Origin: Rhodococcus sp. 1168
Lineage (GTDB): Bacteria; Actinomycetota; Actinomycetes; Mycobacteriales; Mycobacteriaceae
NCBI RefSeq assembly: GCF_002091955.1
Contig: NZ_MKKY01000063.1
Location: 1 to 61,488, forward strand
Direction of reading: 5' to 3'
DNA: 61,488 nucleotides
The first letter of the stretch is position 1. Each line of letters starts with the position of its first letter. The notes below the pieces were generated by a model. That model had not been told where the DNA came from. It saw nothing but the letters and a program-made list of their open reading frames with translations, and made no database searches. Shown piece by piece: positions 1 through 8,478 of this stretch. The translations under genes and the position numbers were made by a program.

Positions 1-1468
1 GATAGTGCCCCATGGCGTGGTGTAGTTCGGATCGGTGAACCATCTGGTTCGTGATCAACGAGTTGTGTTGTATGTTATGCGGATTCGAGTTTGGGTGTCA
101 ACGACTCGGTGTCCGTGTCGGCGGCTGTAGCGCGTTCCTTTCGTGCGATGACGACCCTCAGTTCGTCCATGGAGACGTCGGAGACGTAGCGGCGGGTGAC
201 CTGCCACTCGTCGTGCGCCTCGATCACCACCGCCGTCGCCAGGCGTAGGAACGCTGCCGGGTTCGGGAAGATCTCCACGACATCGGCGCGGCGTTTGATC
301 TCCTTGTTCAGTCGTTCGATCGGATTGTTCGACCAGATCTTCTGCCAATGTGCCTTCGGGAACGACCGGAACGCGAGCACGTCCTCCTTCGCATCACGCA
401 TCATCGCAGCGACTTTCGGAAACGAGCCAGCGAGAGTGTCGGCGACCTGATCCCATTGCTGCGCAACGGCATCGGGCTCGGTGTGTGCGAAGATCGTCTT
501 GATCGCAGCCATCACCGGCGGCACCTGCTTCGACGACACCGCCGAGCCGACGTTCCGCATGAAATGCACCCGGCACCGCTGCCACGACGCACCCGTGAAC
601 TGCTGCGCCACCGCCGCTTTCAACCCCGCATGCGCATCGGAGATCACTAGATGCACCCCCGACAAACCGCGGGCTTTGAGTCCGATGAGGAACTCGCGCC
701 AGAAGTCGAACGACTCACTGTCTCCTACTGCGGTGCCCAATACTTCGCGGGTCCCGTCGATGGACACCCCGGTGGCGACGACGAGAGCATGCGAGACGAC
801 GTGCGCACCGATCCGGACCTTGCAGTACGTGGCGTCGAGGAAGATGTAGGGAAAGCTGGTGTGCGTCAACGAACGCTCGCGGAAGCGGGCGATCTCGACG
901 TCGAGGCCCTGGCAGATCCGCGAGACGGTCGACTTCGAGACCCCCGAGTCGACCCCCAATGCGGTCACGAGGTCGTCGACGTTGCGGGTCGAGACGCCAT
1001 GGACGTAGGCCTCCATGATCACCGCGTACAGGGCCTGATCGATGCGACGGCGGCGTTCGAGCAGGCTGGGGAAGAACGACCCGGTGCGCAGCTTCGGGAT
1101 CTGGACTTCGATGTCGCCGCTGGTCGTCGCTACTGTCTTCGGCCTGGTGCCGTTGCGGTAGTTCGTTCGCTCGGTGGTCCGTTCGTAGCGGCCGGCACCG
1201 AGGACCTCGGTGGCCTCGGCGTCGATCAGGGTCTGTAAGCCGGCGCGGATCAATTCGGCGAACACACTCGCCGGGTCGGCGCCCTTGAGTGCGTCGAGCT
1301 GGGTGATCAGGGCAGAATGGTCGTGGGTCATCGCGTGGTCCTTTGGTCGAGTCACTTTGGCGGTAACTCGTTCATCACTACGCGATGGCCCACCCACAAC
1401 ACGGGTACGACACGCCCGAGCAGCGGCTACGCCGCCTCACCGAATGTCCACCACGTCATGGGACTTAC
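1..1468 (-). mobile_element. IS256-family insertion sequence
   Basis: One long transposase gene is flanked by imperfect terminal inverted repeats. The sequence CCCATGGCGTGGTG at 9-22 faces its near-complement at 1449-1462 (13 of 14 match). The right end is near 1465-1468, where an unrelated reading frame from outside is cut. The left end is at or just beyond the first base of the window, so the target duplication cannot be checked. The element looks intact and possibly active. Confidence 0.8.
75..1331 (-). CDS. IS256-family transposase (mutator type)
   Basis: A DDE transposase of about 418 residues, the normal size for the IS256 family. It should catalyse movement of the surrounding element through a circular intermediate. 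Family signatures are visible: the NYRNGTRPKTV segment near residue 57, FLDATYCKVR carrying the first catalytic Asp, ISDAHAGLK carrying the second, the CRVHFMRN block, and WSNNPIERLNKEIKRR, which contains the catalytic Glu. I chose the ATG at 1331 because AAAGGA precedes it at a normal distance; an in-frame start at 1397 would lie close to the right repeat. No stop or frameshift is present, so the gene should be functional. Confidence 0.9.
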   Translation of the reverse strand: MTHDHSALITQLDALKGADPASVFAELIRAGLQTLIDAEATEVLGAGRYERTTERTNYRNGTRPKTVATTSGDIEVQIPKLRTGSFFPSLLERRRRIDQALYAVIMEAYVHGVSTRNVDDLVTALGVDSGVSKSTVSRICQGLDVEIARFRERSLTHTSFPYIFLDATYCKVRIGAHVVSHALVVATGVSIDGTREVLGTAVGDSESFDFWREFLIGLKARGLSGVHLVISDAHAGLKAAVAQQFTGASWQRCRVHFMRNVGSAVSSKQVPPVMAAIKTIFAHTEPDAVAQQWDQVADTLAGSFPKVAAMMRDAKEDVLAFRSFPKAHWQKIWSNNPIERLNKEIKRRADVVEIFPNPAAFLRLATAVVIEAHDEWQVTRRYVSDVSMDELRVVIARKERATAADTDTESLTPKLESA

Positions 1469-1687
1469 CCTCTTCGTGATAGCCGCCAGGTGCCAATCAG
1501 AGCGAAAACCCTCGAACGCCACTGCAACTCGAGTGAACGCGTCCATAGAAACCCGCTGCGCCAGAGGACCTCGTTCGTTGACCTTCACCTGCAGATCACG
1601 CCAATCCTGCAATGATCGAGCGATTTCTGCTTGGAACGTGTCTATCACTTTGTTCGGATCACGGGTGTTCACCACGTGACGCAGCAT
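1468..1687 (-). pseudogene. Unknown gene truncated by the IS256 insertion
   Basis: From an ATG at 1687 the minus strand encodes about 73 residues of ordinary composition (beginning MLRHVVNTRDPNKV, ending WHLAAITKR). The frame then runs into the right inverted repeat of the insertion sequence. The frame stays open for a few more codons inside the element but no longer looks like the same protein. I do not recognise the family. It reads as the N-terminal part of a small soluble protein whose remainder, if it survives, lies to the left of the window. No convincing ribosome binding site precedes the ATG. Confidence 0.45.
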
Positions 1688-2008
1688 ACGACGCCAGCGT
1701 TCTTATCATCGACTGAACACACCACACCCCACCTGCATTGCGGACTCCCACATCTGATGTGCGATCAGATCATTCATTCGACTGACACCAACCGCCAGGT
1801 CCAGTCGATCGTTTAATGACAGTTGCAGTGCGTCGTCTATTGCGCGTCTTCCTTGAACACCTGGCTCGCGAGACGGTTCATGACCTCAAGACGCTGCTGG
1901 TACGGCAAACGCGCCCAGGGAAATCACAACAATTGCACGCATCCGAAGACTTCAGCCGGGTACAAGAGGTGCAGATACCGACGTTCGTTCAAGCCCGAGA
2001 AGAAGCCT
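1688..2008. other. Intergenic region, no recognised gene
   Basis: About 320 bases between the IS-truncated gene and a small zinc-ribbon-like frame. Overlapping short frames exist on both strands, but none has a good start site or recognisable protein features. I see no RNA gene or strong hairpin here. Confidence 0.4.
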
Positions 2009-2116
2009 ATGAAGAGACGGTGCGAGGCGTGTGGGTGGACGAAACCCATCGACAACTTCGAACACGCGAGCGATGTCTGCCTACGGTGCACCGGATCGAA
2101 CGTTGACACAACGTGA
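2009..2116 (+). CDS. Small zinc-ribbon-like protein (35 aa), possible phage relic
   Basis: A 35-residue frame starting at ATG 2009 with two CxxC pairs (C5-C8 and C24-C27) around KPIDNFEHASDV. This spacing resembles the tiny zinc-ribbon proteins common in actinophages and integrated elements. A weak purine run (GAGAAGAAG) lies upstream of the start. The larger same-frame extension upstream to 1823 looks unnatural in composition. Given its place between an insertion sequence and the 3' side of a tRNA gene, it may be a remnant of an integrated element. The function is unknown and the gene may not be expressed. Confidence 0.3.
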   Translation: MKRRCEACGWTKPIDNFEHASDVCLRCTGSNVDTT

Positions 2117-2143
2117 TCACACAGCGTGTCTGCCCGACCCACG

Positions 2144-2181
2144 AAAAAGGTCCCCGACACGCTGGTGCATGTCAGGGACCT
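2144..2181 (-). terminator. Rho-independent terminator after tRNA-Thr
   Basis: On the minus strand AGGTCCC-GACA pairs with TGTC-GGGACCT (11 pairs, one internal mismatch), and the hairpin is followed directly by TTTTT. It sits 9 bases beyond the 3' end of the tRNA gene, as expected for its terminator. Confidence 0.75.
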
Positions 2182-2189
2182 GCTGGTGG

Positions 2190-2262
2190 AGCCGCCTAAG
2201 AGAATCGAACTCTTGACCTTTTCATTACGAGTGAAATGCTCTACCGACTGAGCTAAGGCGGC
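2190..2262 (-). tRNA. tRNA-Thr (anticodon CGT)
   Basis: A complete 73-base cloverleaf on the minus strand. The acceptor stem GCCGCCT pairs with AGGCGGC, with T as discriminator base. The D arm contains AGCTCAG...AGAGCA, the anticodon loop carries CGT, and the T arm contains GTTCGATTC. CCA is not encoded. A rho-independent terminator follows. Its 3' side faces the insertion sequence and the possible phage-type ORF, which makes it a candidate integration target. Confidence 0.95.
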
Positions 2263-2319
2263 GTGCCTTTCGGCGTTCGTGAGTCTAACGGAGCATCCCG
2301 CTCAAATGAAAATCGGCTG

Positions 2320-2368
2320 CTTGAATGCCCACTTCAAGCTATCTGGCAGCCTGAATGAACCATTGAAG
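2320..2368. repeat. Short palindromic repeats downstream of holB
   Basis: CTTGAATGCCCACTTCAAG at 2320-2338 and CTGAATGAACCATTGAAG at 2351-2368 are two imperfect copies of a 19-base palindrome. Its best form, CTTGAATGGTCCATTCAAG, appears at 4256-4274. A more decayed copy may follow at about 2375-2400. They lie just beyond the stop codon of holB. Confidence 0.6.
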
Positions 2369-2407
2369 CGATGGGGCCGGCCTCGATGAACCACCCAAGC
2401 GATGGGG

Positions 2408-3595
2408 TCAGCGCAGCGCCGAACCCAATGACGCCACCATGGCGTACACCGCGAACTTCGGTTTGGCGTTGAGGGCCAGAGACTCGCGGCAGCGCAGAAT
2501 GGCCTCGATGCTCTTCAGCAGCGCCTCCGGTGAGGCACCTTTGGCCATCCGTTCGATCTGTTCGGCCATGTCGGGGTGATTGAGCACGGCAGTCGACCCG
2601 TACGAGCGGGCCAACGCATCGCGATACAGGCCGGCGAGGTCGATCAGTGCCCGGTCGTAGGAGTCGCGCACGTTACGGGTGCGACGCGACTTCTGCCGCG
2701 CTTCGAGTTCTTTGATGACCCCTGCAGACCCACGTAGCGCGCCCGCTGCGCCCTTGCCGGTACCGCCCGCGCCCAATGCGGTTCGAAGTTCCTCCATCTC
2801 GACGCCGTCGAGCGCAGCGCTGATCTCCGCTGCTTCCGTTTCGGCGGCCTTCACCATCTCCTCAGCTGCGAGATACGCCTGTGTGGGGCGAGCGGCGGCC
2901 GATGCGAGCCCAAGCGCACGCGTCCGTCGAGCGCGGGCGTCCTCGTCTTTGGCGAGGCGTCGAGCGCGCCCGACATGACCGCCACTGATCGATGCGGCCC
3001 ACTCCGCTGTCTTCTGGTCCAGCTTGTCTCGGGTCTGCAGCACCCCGGCGATCGCCGACGCCGTAGGCGTCACCAAGGGGATATGCCTGCAGCGCGACCG
3101 CAGTGTCACCGACATGTCCTCCGGATCGGTCGACGGCGCACACAGCAGCATGACGGTCCGCGTCGGTGGTTCCTCGACGACCTTGAGCAGCGCATTGGCG
3201 GCGGCCTCGCTGAGACGGTCCGCGTCCTCGATCACGACGATCTGCCACCGGCCGGTGCTCGGACGTCTGGACGCTATCGAGACGATGTCACGCATTTCCT
3301 TGACGCTGATGCTCAACCCTTGCGGGATGATACGTCGAACATCGCCGTGGGTTCCTGCCATCGTCGTCGAACAGGCATGGCACTCGCCGCAGCCCGGTGA
3401 GCCTTCCGACGTGCATTGGAGGGCGGCGGCGAAACACAGTGCGGCCACCGAACGTCCTGAGCCGGGAGGCCCGGTGAAAAGCCAGGCGTGAGTCATGGCG
3501 GACCCGGTATCGCCACTGCGTGCACCGACGGCTGCAGTGGTCAGCTGCAACTCGACGTCCTCTTGGCCGATCAGCCGATCGAATACTCCTGCCAT
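2408..3595 (-). CDS. holB: DNA polymerase III subunit delta-prime
   Basis: The clamp-loader delta-prime subunit, 395 residues, which helps load the beta clamp on DNA. The N-terminus has the AAA+ fold: TGPPGSGRS at residues 41-49 is the degenerate P-loop of this subunit, and the cysteines at 61, 69, 72 and 75 form the zinc module. ADRLSEAAANALLKVVEEPP is the conserved sensor-side stretch, followed by the SRC motif (TLRSRCRH). The start MAGVFDRLIGQEDV matches the family. It is the homologue of Rv3644c and lies beside topA as in mycobacteria. The Rv3645 adenylate cyclase present between them in M. tuberculosis is absent; a small lipoprotein gene takes its place. Confidence 0.93.
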   Translation of the reverse strand: MAGVFDRLIGQEDVELQLTTAAVGARSGDTGSAMTHAWLFTGPPGSGRSVAALCFAAALQCTSEGSPGCGECHACSTTMAGTHGDVRRIIPQGLSISVKEMRDIVSIASRRPSTGRWQIVVIEDADRLSEAAANALLKVVEEPPTRTVMLLCAPSTDPEDMSVTLRSRCRHIPLVTPTASAIAGVLQTRDKLDQKTAEWAASISGGHVGRARRLAKDEDARARRTRALGLASAAARPTQAYLAAEEMVKAAETEAAEISAALDGVEMEELRTALGAGGTGKGAAGALRGSAGVIKELEARQKSRRTRNVRDSYDRALIDLAGLYRDALARSYGSTAVLNHPDMAEQIERMAKGASPEALLKSIEAILRCRESLALNAKPKFAVYAMVASLGSALR

Positions 3596-3668
3596 GGGTG
3601 GTGATCCTAGTCGTCGACTACGACGCCGTAGACGGTCGCGGTACTGCCGGAAGGACGGGCCACCCGAC

Positions 3669-4190
3669 CTAGATGTCCTCCAGAAGCATTCTCGTCGCCA
3701 CCCTCAATCTGATGCAGAACGAGCTGAAGTCCTTCTCCATCATCGTCAATTGAAGTGCTCGGCCGTCGATATCGACCAAGGCCACACAGGAGTCACCCTT
3801 GAACACGAAGATCTGAACTGTTCGCGCGCCTACGTCGATGGAAGACAAATCGGTGATGCCGGATGTCGTCTCGATCGAATCCAGCGGGAGTCCTGCAGTG
3901 ATCGTGGCAGTGAACGCAACATTCTCACCCGTCCAGACGCAGCCGTCCGACATCGGCGTGACCGTCTCCGGATCCACACCTACCGCTACCGTCAGCGTGA
4001 TTTCGTCGAACTCGCATGGGTCGAACTCCGCAGAAGTTACCGCCTCGGTCATCGGTGGCGTCGCCGAACTCGCTTGGCCTTGACCATGCCACGGGTCCTC
4101 GACGACAGCTTTACCCTCGACCGGTCGAGCGCACCCCGACAACACGAGCAGGCAGCATGCAGCTACGGCTAGTTTCTTCCTCACAACCAC
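3669..4190 (-). CDS. DUF3558-like secreted lipoprotein
   Basis: A 173-residue protein with a type II signal peptide: positive MVVRKK, a hydrophobic core, then the lipobox LSGC with the lipidated Cys near residue 20. The mature part has paired cysteines (around CEFDEI and DGCVW, plus later CVAL and FCIR) and the short beta-rich layout typical of actinobacterial DUF3558 lipoproteins. It should be anchored on the outer face of the plasma membrane. The start codon is GTG at 4190; a second in-frame GTG two codons later is equally possible. Its function is unknown. It sits alone between holB and topA, separated from topA by palindromic repeats. Confidence 0.75.
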   Translation of the reverse strand: MVVRKKLAVAACCLLVLSGCARPVEGKAVVEDPWHGQGQASSATPPMTEAVTSAEFDPCEFDEITLTVAVGVDPETVTPMSDGCVWTGENVAFTATITAGLPLDSIETTSGITDLSSIDVGARTVQIFVFKGDSCVALVDIDGRALQLTMMEKDFSSFCIRLRVATRMLLEDI

Positions 4191-4255
4191 TTGGACGTAG
4201 CGGACGCCCCACTGGTTCCAGCGTTACCCAGTCGCGTTCAGTCAACACCCATCCG

Positions 4256-4335
4256 CTTGAATGGTCCATTCAAGATGACTGATAGCTTGAATGGTCCATT
4301 CACGTTGGCAGAGAACATGAATGGACCAATTCAAG
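4256..4335. repeat. Cluster of three palindromic repeats between topA and the lipoprotein gene
   Basis: CTTGAATGGTCCATTCAAG at 4256-4274 is a perfect 9-1-9 palindrome. A second copy at 4286-4304 differs at one base near its end, and a third, degenerate copy lies at about 4318-4335. All lie between the stop codon of topA (minus strand) and the start of the lipoprotein gene. The same core occurs after holB and at the ends of the acs terminator. Confidence 0.75.
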
Positions 4336-4353
4336 CAAAAAAGGGGCGAGCGG

Positions 4354-7300
4354 CTAACCCTCAGCCGGCGGTGTCTTCTTCGCCACGGTCTTCTTTGCGG
4401 CAACCTTCTTCGCCGCAGCCTTCTTCGCAGGCGCCTTCTTGGCTGCAGCCTTCTTTGCCGGTGCTTTCTTGGCCGCAGTCTTCGTTGCGGTCTTGGTGGC
4501 GGTGGCCTTCTTGGTCGTCGCCTTCTTGGTGGCCTTCTTCTTCACCGGGCCACGAGCACGCCTGTCCGCCAGCAACTCCGACGCACGATCGTCGGTGATG
4601 TCGGCGACGTCGTCGTCCTTGCGCAGGCTGGCGTTGGTTTCCCCGTCGGTCACGTACGGTCCGAATCGGCCGTCCTTGATGACCATCGGCGCTTCGCTGA
4701 CCGGGTCGATCCCGAGCTCACGGAGCGGCGGCTTCGCTTCACCCTGACGTCCGCGACGCTTCGGTTCGGCGTAGATCTCGAGCGCATCTTCCAACGTGAC
4801 GGTGAACAGTTGTTCCTCGTCGGTGAGCGAACGAGAGTCGGTGCCCTTCTTCAGATATGGGCCGTAGCGGCCGTTCTGAGCGGTGATCTCCTCTTTCGAC
4901 TCGGGGTCCACGCCGACCACTCGCGGCAGCGACAGCAACTTGAGCGCGTCGTCGAGCGTGATGGTCGCGAGGTCCATCGACTTGAGTAGTGAGCCGGTGC
5001 GCGGCTTCGGGCCGGTGGCCTTCTTCGCGGCCTTCTTGGCGGGCGCCTTTTTCGCAGCGGCCTTCTTGACTGCAGTTTTGGTGCCACCGCCACCGTCTTC
5101 ACCCTGCGGGATGGGAACGATGTCCGGCTCGGGAGGTGTCGGTTCGGCTGGCGGCTCGGGCAGTATCTCCGTCACATAAGGACCGAAACGGCCTTCTTTC
5201 GCGACGATATCGTTGCCGGTGAGCGGGTCGGCACCGAGCTTGCGGCCCTCCTGCGGTGTCGCGAACAATTTTTCCGCGAACTCGAGCGTCAGCTCGTCAG
5301 GGGGAAGGTCGTCGGGCAGGTTGGCGCGTTGCGAAATCGGATCCCCGTCGGGATCGTCGTCGTTGCGAACCAGCCGCTCGAGATATGGACCGTAGCGGCC
5401 GACGCGTACGTGGACTTCGCGTCCCTCGCTGTCGTCGAACAGCCTGATCGAGTTGATCTCGCGTGCGTCGATGTCCTCGAGGTTGGTGCCGACCATCTTC
5501 TTCAGTCCGCCCGAACGCGCGACAGAACCTTCGGCACCGGTGTCGCCGCCGAAGTAGAAGCTGTTGAGCCAATCCCCGCGGCGTTCGCGACCACCGGCGA
5601 TGGCGTCGAGATCGTCTTCCATCCCGGCGGTGAAGTCGAAGTCCACGAGTCGACCGAAGTGCGTCTCGAGGAGTGCGACGACCGAGAACGCCACCCACGC
5701 CGGCACCAACGCGCTGCCACGTTTGTAGACGTACCCGCGGTCGAGAATGGTCTTGATGATCGAGGCGTACGTCGACGGTCGACCGATCCCCAACTCTTCG
5801 AGGGTCTTGATGAGCGAGGCCTCGGTGTACCGAGCGGGTGGGTTGGTCGTATGCCCATCCGGATCGAGCGCGGTAGCGGTCACCGCATGCCCGGCCTTCA
5901 ACGCAGGGAGTCTGGATTCTGCGTCGTCGGACTGGCCGCCGGCCTCGTCGTCGACACTCTCGACATAGGCCTTCAAGAAGCCTGCGAACGTGATGGTGCG
6001 ACCTGCCGCGGAGAACGTGCAGTCTTCGCCGGTGCCTGCTGTTCCGGTGATGCGCAAAGTAAGTGTCGTCCCGCGAAGGTCTGCCATCTGCGATGCAACC
6101 GTGCGCTGCCAGATCAACTCGTACAGACGGAACTCGTCGGTCTGCAGCGCCGAGTGGAGCTGGCCGGGCGTTTGGAATACGTCACCCGCAGGCCTGATGG
6201 CCTCGTGTGCCTCCTGCGCGTTCTTGACCTTGCGTGTGTACTGCCTCGGCGACGGATGGACGTATTCGGCGCCGTACAAATCGGTTGCCTGGGCCCGTGC
6301 GGCTGCAATCGCGGACTCCGACAGGTTCGTGGAGTCGGTACGCATGTAGGTGATGTAGCCGTTTTCGTACAACCGCTGCGCCACGCGCATCGTTCGTTCC
6401 GAGCTGAAACGCAGTTTACGGCCGGCTTCCTGCTGCAGCGTCGACGTCATGAACGGTGGGTACGGTTTGCGGGTGTACGGCTTGTCCTCGGCAGACGCGA
6501 CGGTCAGGTCGACACCTTGAAGTGCGTCGGCGAGCCTGCGCGCACGTGGTTCGTCGAGAACGGTCACGGCGTCGGTCTTGAGCTTGCCGTCGGCTCCGAA
6601 GTCTCGACCCGACGCGACACGATTGCCATCGACGTTGACCAGACGGGCACCAAAGCTGCGCGGTGCCGCGTCGGCTCCGGCGTCGAGTGTCGCCGAGATG
6701 TCCCAGTACTCGGCCGTGCGGAACGCCATTCGGTCGCGCTCACGCTGCACGATGATGCGAGTCGCGACGGACTGGACACGGCCCGCCGACAGCTTCGGCA
6801 TGACCTTCTTCCACAGGACCGGACTGACCTCGTAGCCGTACAGGCGATCGAGGATTCGGCGGGTTTCCTGCGCGTCGACCAGGTCCTGGTCGAGTTCACG
6901 GGTGTCGGCGGCCGCTGCCAGGATGGCTGGTTTGGTGATCTCGTTGAACACCATGCGTCGAACTGGAATCTTCGGGTTCAGGGTCTCGAGGAGGTGCCAA
7001 GCAATGGCTTCACCCTCGCGGTCAGGGTCAGTGGCCAGGTAAAGTTCGTCGGCATCCTTGAGCAGACTCTTGAGCTCGGCGACCTTGCTTCGCTTCTCCG
7101 GCGACACCACGTACAGGGCTTCGAAGTCGTGATCGACATTCACCCCGAGCCTGGCCCACGGTTCACCCTTGTATTTGGCAGGCACGTCGGCCGCTCCACG
7201 TGGGAGGTCTCTGATGTGTCCGACGGACGCCTCGACCACGTAGTTCTTACCGAGGTACGGGGCAATCTTCTTCGCCTTGGTCGGGGACTCGACGATGACA

Positions 7301-7365
7301 AGACGGCGCGGCTCAACAGAGCTGCCGGTGGACCCGTCCCCCGTGCCGTTATTCCGTGTTGCCAC
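4354..7365 (-). CDS. topA: DNA topoisomerase I
   Basis: A type IA topoisomerase of 1003 residues that relaxes negative supercoils. The toprim domain is N-terminal (ESPTK at 26-30; acidic ATDPDREGEA at 111-120). The catalytic tyrosine is Y340 in GYITYMRTDST. The C-terminal region has repeated GRFGPYV/GRYGPYL units (topoisomerase C-terminal repeats) rather than zinc fingers, as in mycobacteria. The last 60 or so residues are a Lys/Ala-rich tail of KKAPAKKAA-type repeats. The start is GTG at 7365, with AGGAAAGG 12 bases upstream. It is the homologue of Rv3646c, with the same neighbours, and is expected to be essential. Confidence 0.97.
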   Translation of the reverse strand: MATRNNGTGDGSTGSSVEPRRLVIVESPTKAKKIAPYLGKNYVVEASVGHIRDLPRGAADVPAKYKGEPWARLGVNVDHDFEALYVVSPEKRSKVAELKSLLKDADELYLATDPDREGEAIAWHLLETLNPKIPVRRMVFNEITKPAILAAAADTRELDQDLVDAQETRRILDRLYGYEVSPVLWKKVMPKLSAGRVQSVATRIIVQRERDRMAFRTAEYWDISATLDAGADAAPRSFGARLVNVDGNRVASGRDFGADGKLKTDAVTVLDEPRARRLADALQGVDLTVASAEDKPYTRKPYPPFMTSTLQQEAGRKLRFSSERTMRVAQRLYENGYITYMRTDSTNLSESAIAAARAQATDLYGAEYVHPSPRQYTRKVKNAQEAHEAIRPAGDVFQTPGQLHSALQTDEFRLYELIWQRTVASQMADLRGTTLTLRITGTAGTGEDCTFSAAGRTITFAGFLKAYVESVDDEAGGQSDDAESRLPALKAGHAVTATALDPDGHTTNPPARYTEASLIKTLEELGIGRPSTYASIIKTILDRGYVYKRGSALVPAWVAFSVVALLETHFGRLVDFDFTAGMEDDLDAIAGGRERRGDWLNSFYFGGDTGAEGSVARSGGLKKMVGTNLEDIDAREINSIRLFDDSEGREVHVRVGRYGPYLERLVRNDDDPDGDPISQRANLPDDLPPDELTLEFAEKLFATPQEGRKLGADPLTGNDIVAKEGRFGPYVTEILPEPPAEPTPPEPDIVPIPQGEDGGGGTKTAVKKAAAKKAPAKKAAKKATGPKPRTGSLLKSMDLATITLDDALKLLSLPRVVGVDPESKEEITAQNGRYGPYLKKGTDSRSLTDEEQLFTVTLEDALEIYAEPKRRGRQGEAKPPLRELGIDPVSEAPMVIKDGRFGPYVTDGETNASLRKDDDVADITDDRASELLADRRARGPVKKKATKKATTKKATATKTATKTAAKKAPAKKAAAKKAPAKKAAAKKVAAKKTVAKKTPPAEG

Positions 7366-7509
7366 CTTGTTGCCGAACCTTTCCTATTGCATTGACTCGA
7401 GGCACTCCGTGTGCATTTTTACCGGTCGAATCCGACATTTTCTTTCGGTCCGCCTGGTAACAGAGTGGCATACGCCGTCGAAATACTCCCAGATCGGCTT
7501 CTGACCGAC

Positions 7510-8139
7510 CTAGTCGGCGTGCGGCCAGCTGGCACGAGCGTCCATGTTTTCCGGAGGGGGGCCCACGTTCTCGACCAGCCTCATCATGCGCCTACGTCCG
7601 GTAATTCTCAGACCCGGCATCGGCCCGCGAGTACCTATCTGGGTCGGCGCGATTCCGGCACGCATCAATGCCTGCGCGAGCGGGGCATGTGTTTCCGGGG
7701 CGTGCGGATCGAGGCCGAGGACGTAGCGTTCGCCCTCCGCCTCCGGCTTTCCGGAGGCCAGCACCCAGGCCCGTAATTCACGGGATCCGGGAACCCAGCC
7801 GGGTGGCATCGCCTTCACCGCGCCTTTGGTCCACAGCGAGGCCAACGGTGCCAGGTCCGCGACCGATGCCGTACGAACCAGTGGACGATTTTCTTCCGAC
7901 CGGCTCAACTCCGAGACCAACCCACACTCGGCGATCAGATCTGCGATCGCCTCGGCGCGCCATTCACTGTCGACGACGACAGAGATACGCGCGCCCGCAG
8001 CCGACACGACGACCTGTCCGGTCGACGCCAGCAGTCCTCTCAAGTCGGTCACCGACGGGGGCAACGACTCGGCGGAGAAAAAGGACAGCTGGTTCACAGT
8101 GTGGACAGTAGGACATAGTCGGTCGAACCGATGCCTCAT
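7510..8139 (-). CDS. Conserved actinobacterial protein, Rv3647c-like
   Basis: About 209 residues from the ATG at 8139. An open frame runs back to 8211, but that would place the start inside the cspA terminator hairpin, so the shorter form is preferred. The protein has a globular N-terminal half (SFFSAESLPPSVTDLRGLL, then VVDSEWRAEAIADLI) and a C-terminal part with GLRITGRRRMMRLVE. No enzyme motif or membrane segment is visible. It sits between topA and cspA, where M. tuberculosis has Rv3647c, a conserved protein of unknown function. This is a family and position match only. Confidence 0.8.
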   Translation of the reverse strand: MRHRFDRLCPTVHTVNQLSFFSAESLPPSVTDLRGLLASTGQVVVSAAGARISVVVDSEWRAEAIADLIAECGLVSELSRSEENRPLVRTASVADLAPLASLWTKGAVKAMPPGWVPGSRELRAWVLASGKPEAEGERYVLGLDPHAPETHAPLAQALMRAGIAPTQIGTRGPMPGLRITGRRRMMRLVENVGPPPENMDARASWPHAD

Positions 8140-8186
8140 GTGCGCGTTTCGTCCGACCGGATGACGCGTCTTCCCCGAAAACAACT

Positions 8187-8235
8187 CATCCCCCTCTTGA
8201 TGTTCGCACAAAACACGAACGATAAGAGGGGGATG
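8187..8235 (-). terminator. Hairpin terminator downstream of cspA
   Basis: CATCCCCCTCTT at 8187-8198 pairs perfectly with AAGAGGGGGATG at 8224-8235. An inner GTTCG/CGAAC pair strengthens the stem. It lies 40 bases beyond the cspA stop; on the minus strand the base of the stem is followed by a loose T-rich stretch (AGTTGTTTT). Confidence 0.7.
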
Positions 8236-8274
8236 ATGATTGTCGACTGGACCCGCATTGCGGGCGATTGTCGA

Positions 8275-8478
8275 TCAGACCGCGTGAACTCCGGTTGCCT
8301 GAGGACCCTTGGTGCCCTGGCCGACCTCGAACTCGACGCGCTGGTTCTCCTCGAGGGTACGGAATCCGTTGCCCTGAATCTCGGAGTAATGAACGAAGAC
8401 GTCAGCGGACCCGTCTTCTGGTGCGATGAATCCAAAGCCCTTTTCGGCGTTGAACCACTTCACAGTTCCCTGTGCCAT
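8275..8478 (-). CDS. cspA: Cold shock protein
   Basis: A 67-residue single cold-shock domain. [15 protein letters not shown] contains RNP1 (KGFGFI), and DVFVHYSEI contains RNP2. The protein binds single-stranded nucleic acid and acts as an RNA chaperone and antiterminator. AGAAGGA lies 6 bases before the ATG at 8478. It is the homologue of Rv3648c. A gap of over 300 bases separates it from the next gene, leaving room for the long 5' leader typical of cspA mRNAs, whose temperature-dependent folding controls translation in other bacteria. Confidence 0.95.
   Translation of the reverse strand: MAQGTVKWFNAEKGFGFIAPEDGSADVFVHYSEIQGNGFRTLEENQRVEFEVGQGTKGPQATGVHAV

Noticed and set aside
4370..4560. 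Repeats in the 3' part of topA as a CRISPR-like or minisatellite array
   Set aside because: The repetition follows from Lys/Ala codons in frame and has no spacers.
5329..7395. A 688-codon open frame on the plus strand opposite topA
   Set aside because: It is a by-product of high-GC codon use in topA; it has no start site, no recognisable domain and an unnatural Val/Arg/Asp-rich composition.
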